A stretch of 64,000 nucleotides of DNA from Candidatus Limnocylindrales bacterium. GTDB lineage: Bacteria > Moduliflexota > Moduliflexia > Moduliflexales > JAUQPW01. Where the stretch lies: contig DATMBG010000012.1 of the NCBI GenBank assembly GCA_035559535.1, positions 225,683-289,682 on the forward strand, given 5' to 3'. Each line of letters begins with the position of its first letter. The first letter of the stretch is position 1. This document shows, piece after piece, positions 63,083 through 64,000 of the stretch. Below the pieces are notes generated by a model. The model saw only the letters and a program-made list of their open reading frames with translations. It was not told the DNA's origin and did no database searches. Made by a program: the position numbers and the translations under genes.

Positions 63083-63306
63083 CTGGATGGTATTAAAGGG
63101 TTCATAAAAATTATTCCACCCTTCTGGTTTTTGATTTTCAAGTTTTGAGTCGGGGTGAAGAAAGCTAAGACGGACCGGTATCCACAAAAAATAAAATTTG
63201 AGTTTGTCCAATGTTTTAATTTTGTAAAATCTCGGGGATATATCCCCGCATATCTCTTTAAAAACCCTCTCTATTTTGAGTTCTCATACCATTTCTATGT
63301 TGAAGT

Positions 63307-63530
63307 GAGGGGTATCTTTTTTCTAACCCCTCTAGGCGCCGGGATACGAGTGAGGTACCTGAGGGGCACCTCCCTTCCTGACCTTCCTCCGCTTTACAGG
63401 GGAAGGAACTTTGAAGCGAAGTTCCCTCTCCCTCCCCCTCTCACCCTCCCCGTGGACGGGGAGGGTGAGAGGGGGAGGGAGGTGCCTTAACCCGGTACCT
63501 ATACCACCTAACCTCTCTTAAGCGCCAGGA
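63307..63530. repeat. Large nested hairpin element with 26-bp perfect arms
   Basis: Arms 63428-63453 and 63456-63481 are exact complements separated by two bases (CTCCCTCCCCCTCTCACC with GGTGAGAGGGGGAGGGAG). An alternative outer stem pairs GGCACCTCCC (63365-63374) with GGGAGGTGCC (63477-63486), and GGTACC occurs at both 63354 and 63494. GAGGGGT/ACCCCTC (63307-63332) is a further hairpin. No coding function is likely; a short open frame here is a by-product. Confidence 0.7.
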
Positions 63531-63794
63531 TAGGAAGGTTAGTCCCAGCGGAGCGACCTGTTTAACAGCTACGGAGCTTGAAAAAATTCTAAATGACTGA
63601 ATCCTCCGATTTACGTCAGAGGCTATTAACGGTTCGTCCCTTGGCGGAGCTTTTCAGCTTATCCTGACGTGGAGGTGGTAAAGCGTCTAGACCCCATGCC
63701 TGATCCTTAGCTTGATGCCTATGGGGGTAACTCCTTGTGGCTACCCTGTTTAAGGGCAATCCTGGGGGATCGTCCTGCAGGTTATACGACATTT
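63531..63794. other. Non-coding spacer before the partial EAL gene
   Basis: No gene or RNA gene recognised. There is a small hairpin, CCTCCGA at 63603-63609 with TCAGAGG at 63616-63622. The 3' end of the leftward EAL gene at 63795 adjoins it, so a terminator may be expected, but no T-run with a strong stem is visible on the minus strand. 63083-63306 likewise holds nothing I can name. Confidence 0.4.
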
Positions 63795-64000
63795 CTATTT
63801 AGAGTTGGTATCGGGCAGTAAATACCGGTCTTCTTGTAAAAGTTTCTCACAGGCTTCTGCCGGTACAGGTTTACCAAACAGGTAACCCTGGGCCTCATCA
63901 CACTGTTGGGCACATAAAAAAAACAACTGCTCCTCCGTCTCCACCCCCTCCGCTAAAACCTTCAACTCCAAAGCATGGGCCATGTCTATGATTAACCTGG
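63795..64000 (-). CDS. EAL-domain protein, C-terminal part, cut by the window edge
   Basis: The frame is open to base 64000 and continues outside. The visible 67 residues are the end of a c-di-GMP phosphodiesterase domain: IIDMAHALELKVLAEGVETEEQL, then CDEAQGYLFGKPVPAEACEKLL. The same segment of the full regulator at 44483-46567 is very similar (MAHSLNLKVIAEGVETEEQL), so this is a second EAL protein of the same kind. Its N-terminal domains are unknown. Confidence 0.88.
   Translation of the reverse strand, partial: RLIIDMAHALELKVLAEGVETEEQLFFLCAQQCDEAQGYLFGKPVPAEACEKLLQEDRYLLPDTNSK

Overview
The window looks like a contig from an uncultured Gram-negative bacterium, probably a metagenome-assembled genome. 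The evidence is a CMP-Kdo synthetase (kdsB), an outer-membrane barrel protein, a lipobox lipoprotein, Complex I membrane subunits, a Rex-type NADH/NAD sensor, the long form of HisG, and a base composition that looks mid-40s % GC by eye. I cannot name the phylum. I see no tRNA, rRNA, CRISPR array, prophage or transposase gene. The ends cut through a ribBA gene (left) and an EAL-domain gene (right).

Layout. 1-6779 (+): riboflavin (ribBA), HtrA protease, sirohaem/haem enzymes, a fumarase beta subunit, an SDR and an acyl-CoA synthetase. 6794-20828 (mostly -): pyrG, kdsB, a SRPBCC protein, a ferredoxin and a metallopeptidase (both +), enoyl-CoA hydratase, MATE transporter, hisG, a sugar dehydrogenase, envelope proteins and an M3-like peptidase. 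21157-28507 (+): a promoter carrying a Rex-like operator, then nuoJKLMN, then rex. 28702-39746: mixed accessory genes, including a kinase-phosphatase related to the RNA-repair enzyme Pnkp and a membrane nucleotide cyclase. 39834-49969: radical SAM, NfuA-like, YjhG-like dehydratase, a REC-PAS-GGDEF-EAL regulator, a DoeB-like deacylase, and the archease-RtcB RNA ligase pair. 50112-62112: a probable surface-glycan cluster with a methyltransferase-glycosyltransferase fusion, a PA14-YfhO membrane protein, a second membrane glycosyltransferase-like protein, a glycine-zipper lipoprotein and a radical SAM/SPASM protein. 62384-64000: a glutamine amidotransferase, a large hairpin element and the partial EAL gene.

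The most unusual property is in the spacers. Many intergenic gaps hold a hairpin island built of short degenerate words (7-8 bases) repeated on one arm and inverted on the other, with a different word in different islands. One word, RTGGGAGT, occurs in four islands, has no stop codon in any of the six frames and contains ATG. It extends the open frames of three genes and sits in frame inside a fourth. The nuo cluster has a different island at every gene junction. There are also two MITE-like elements, a perfect 42-bp palindrome and a 26-bp-arm hairpin. Regulation worth testing includes Rex control of its own operon and a leader with two mutually exclusive stems before the lipoprotein gene.
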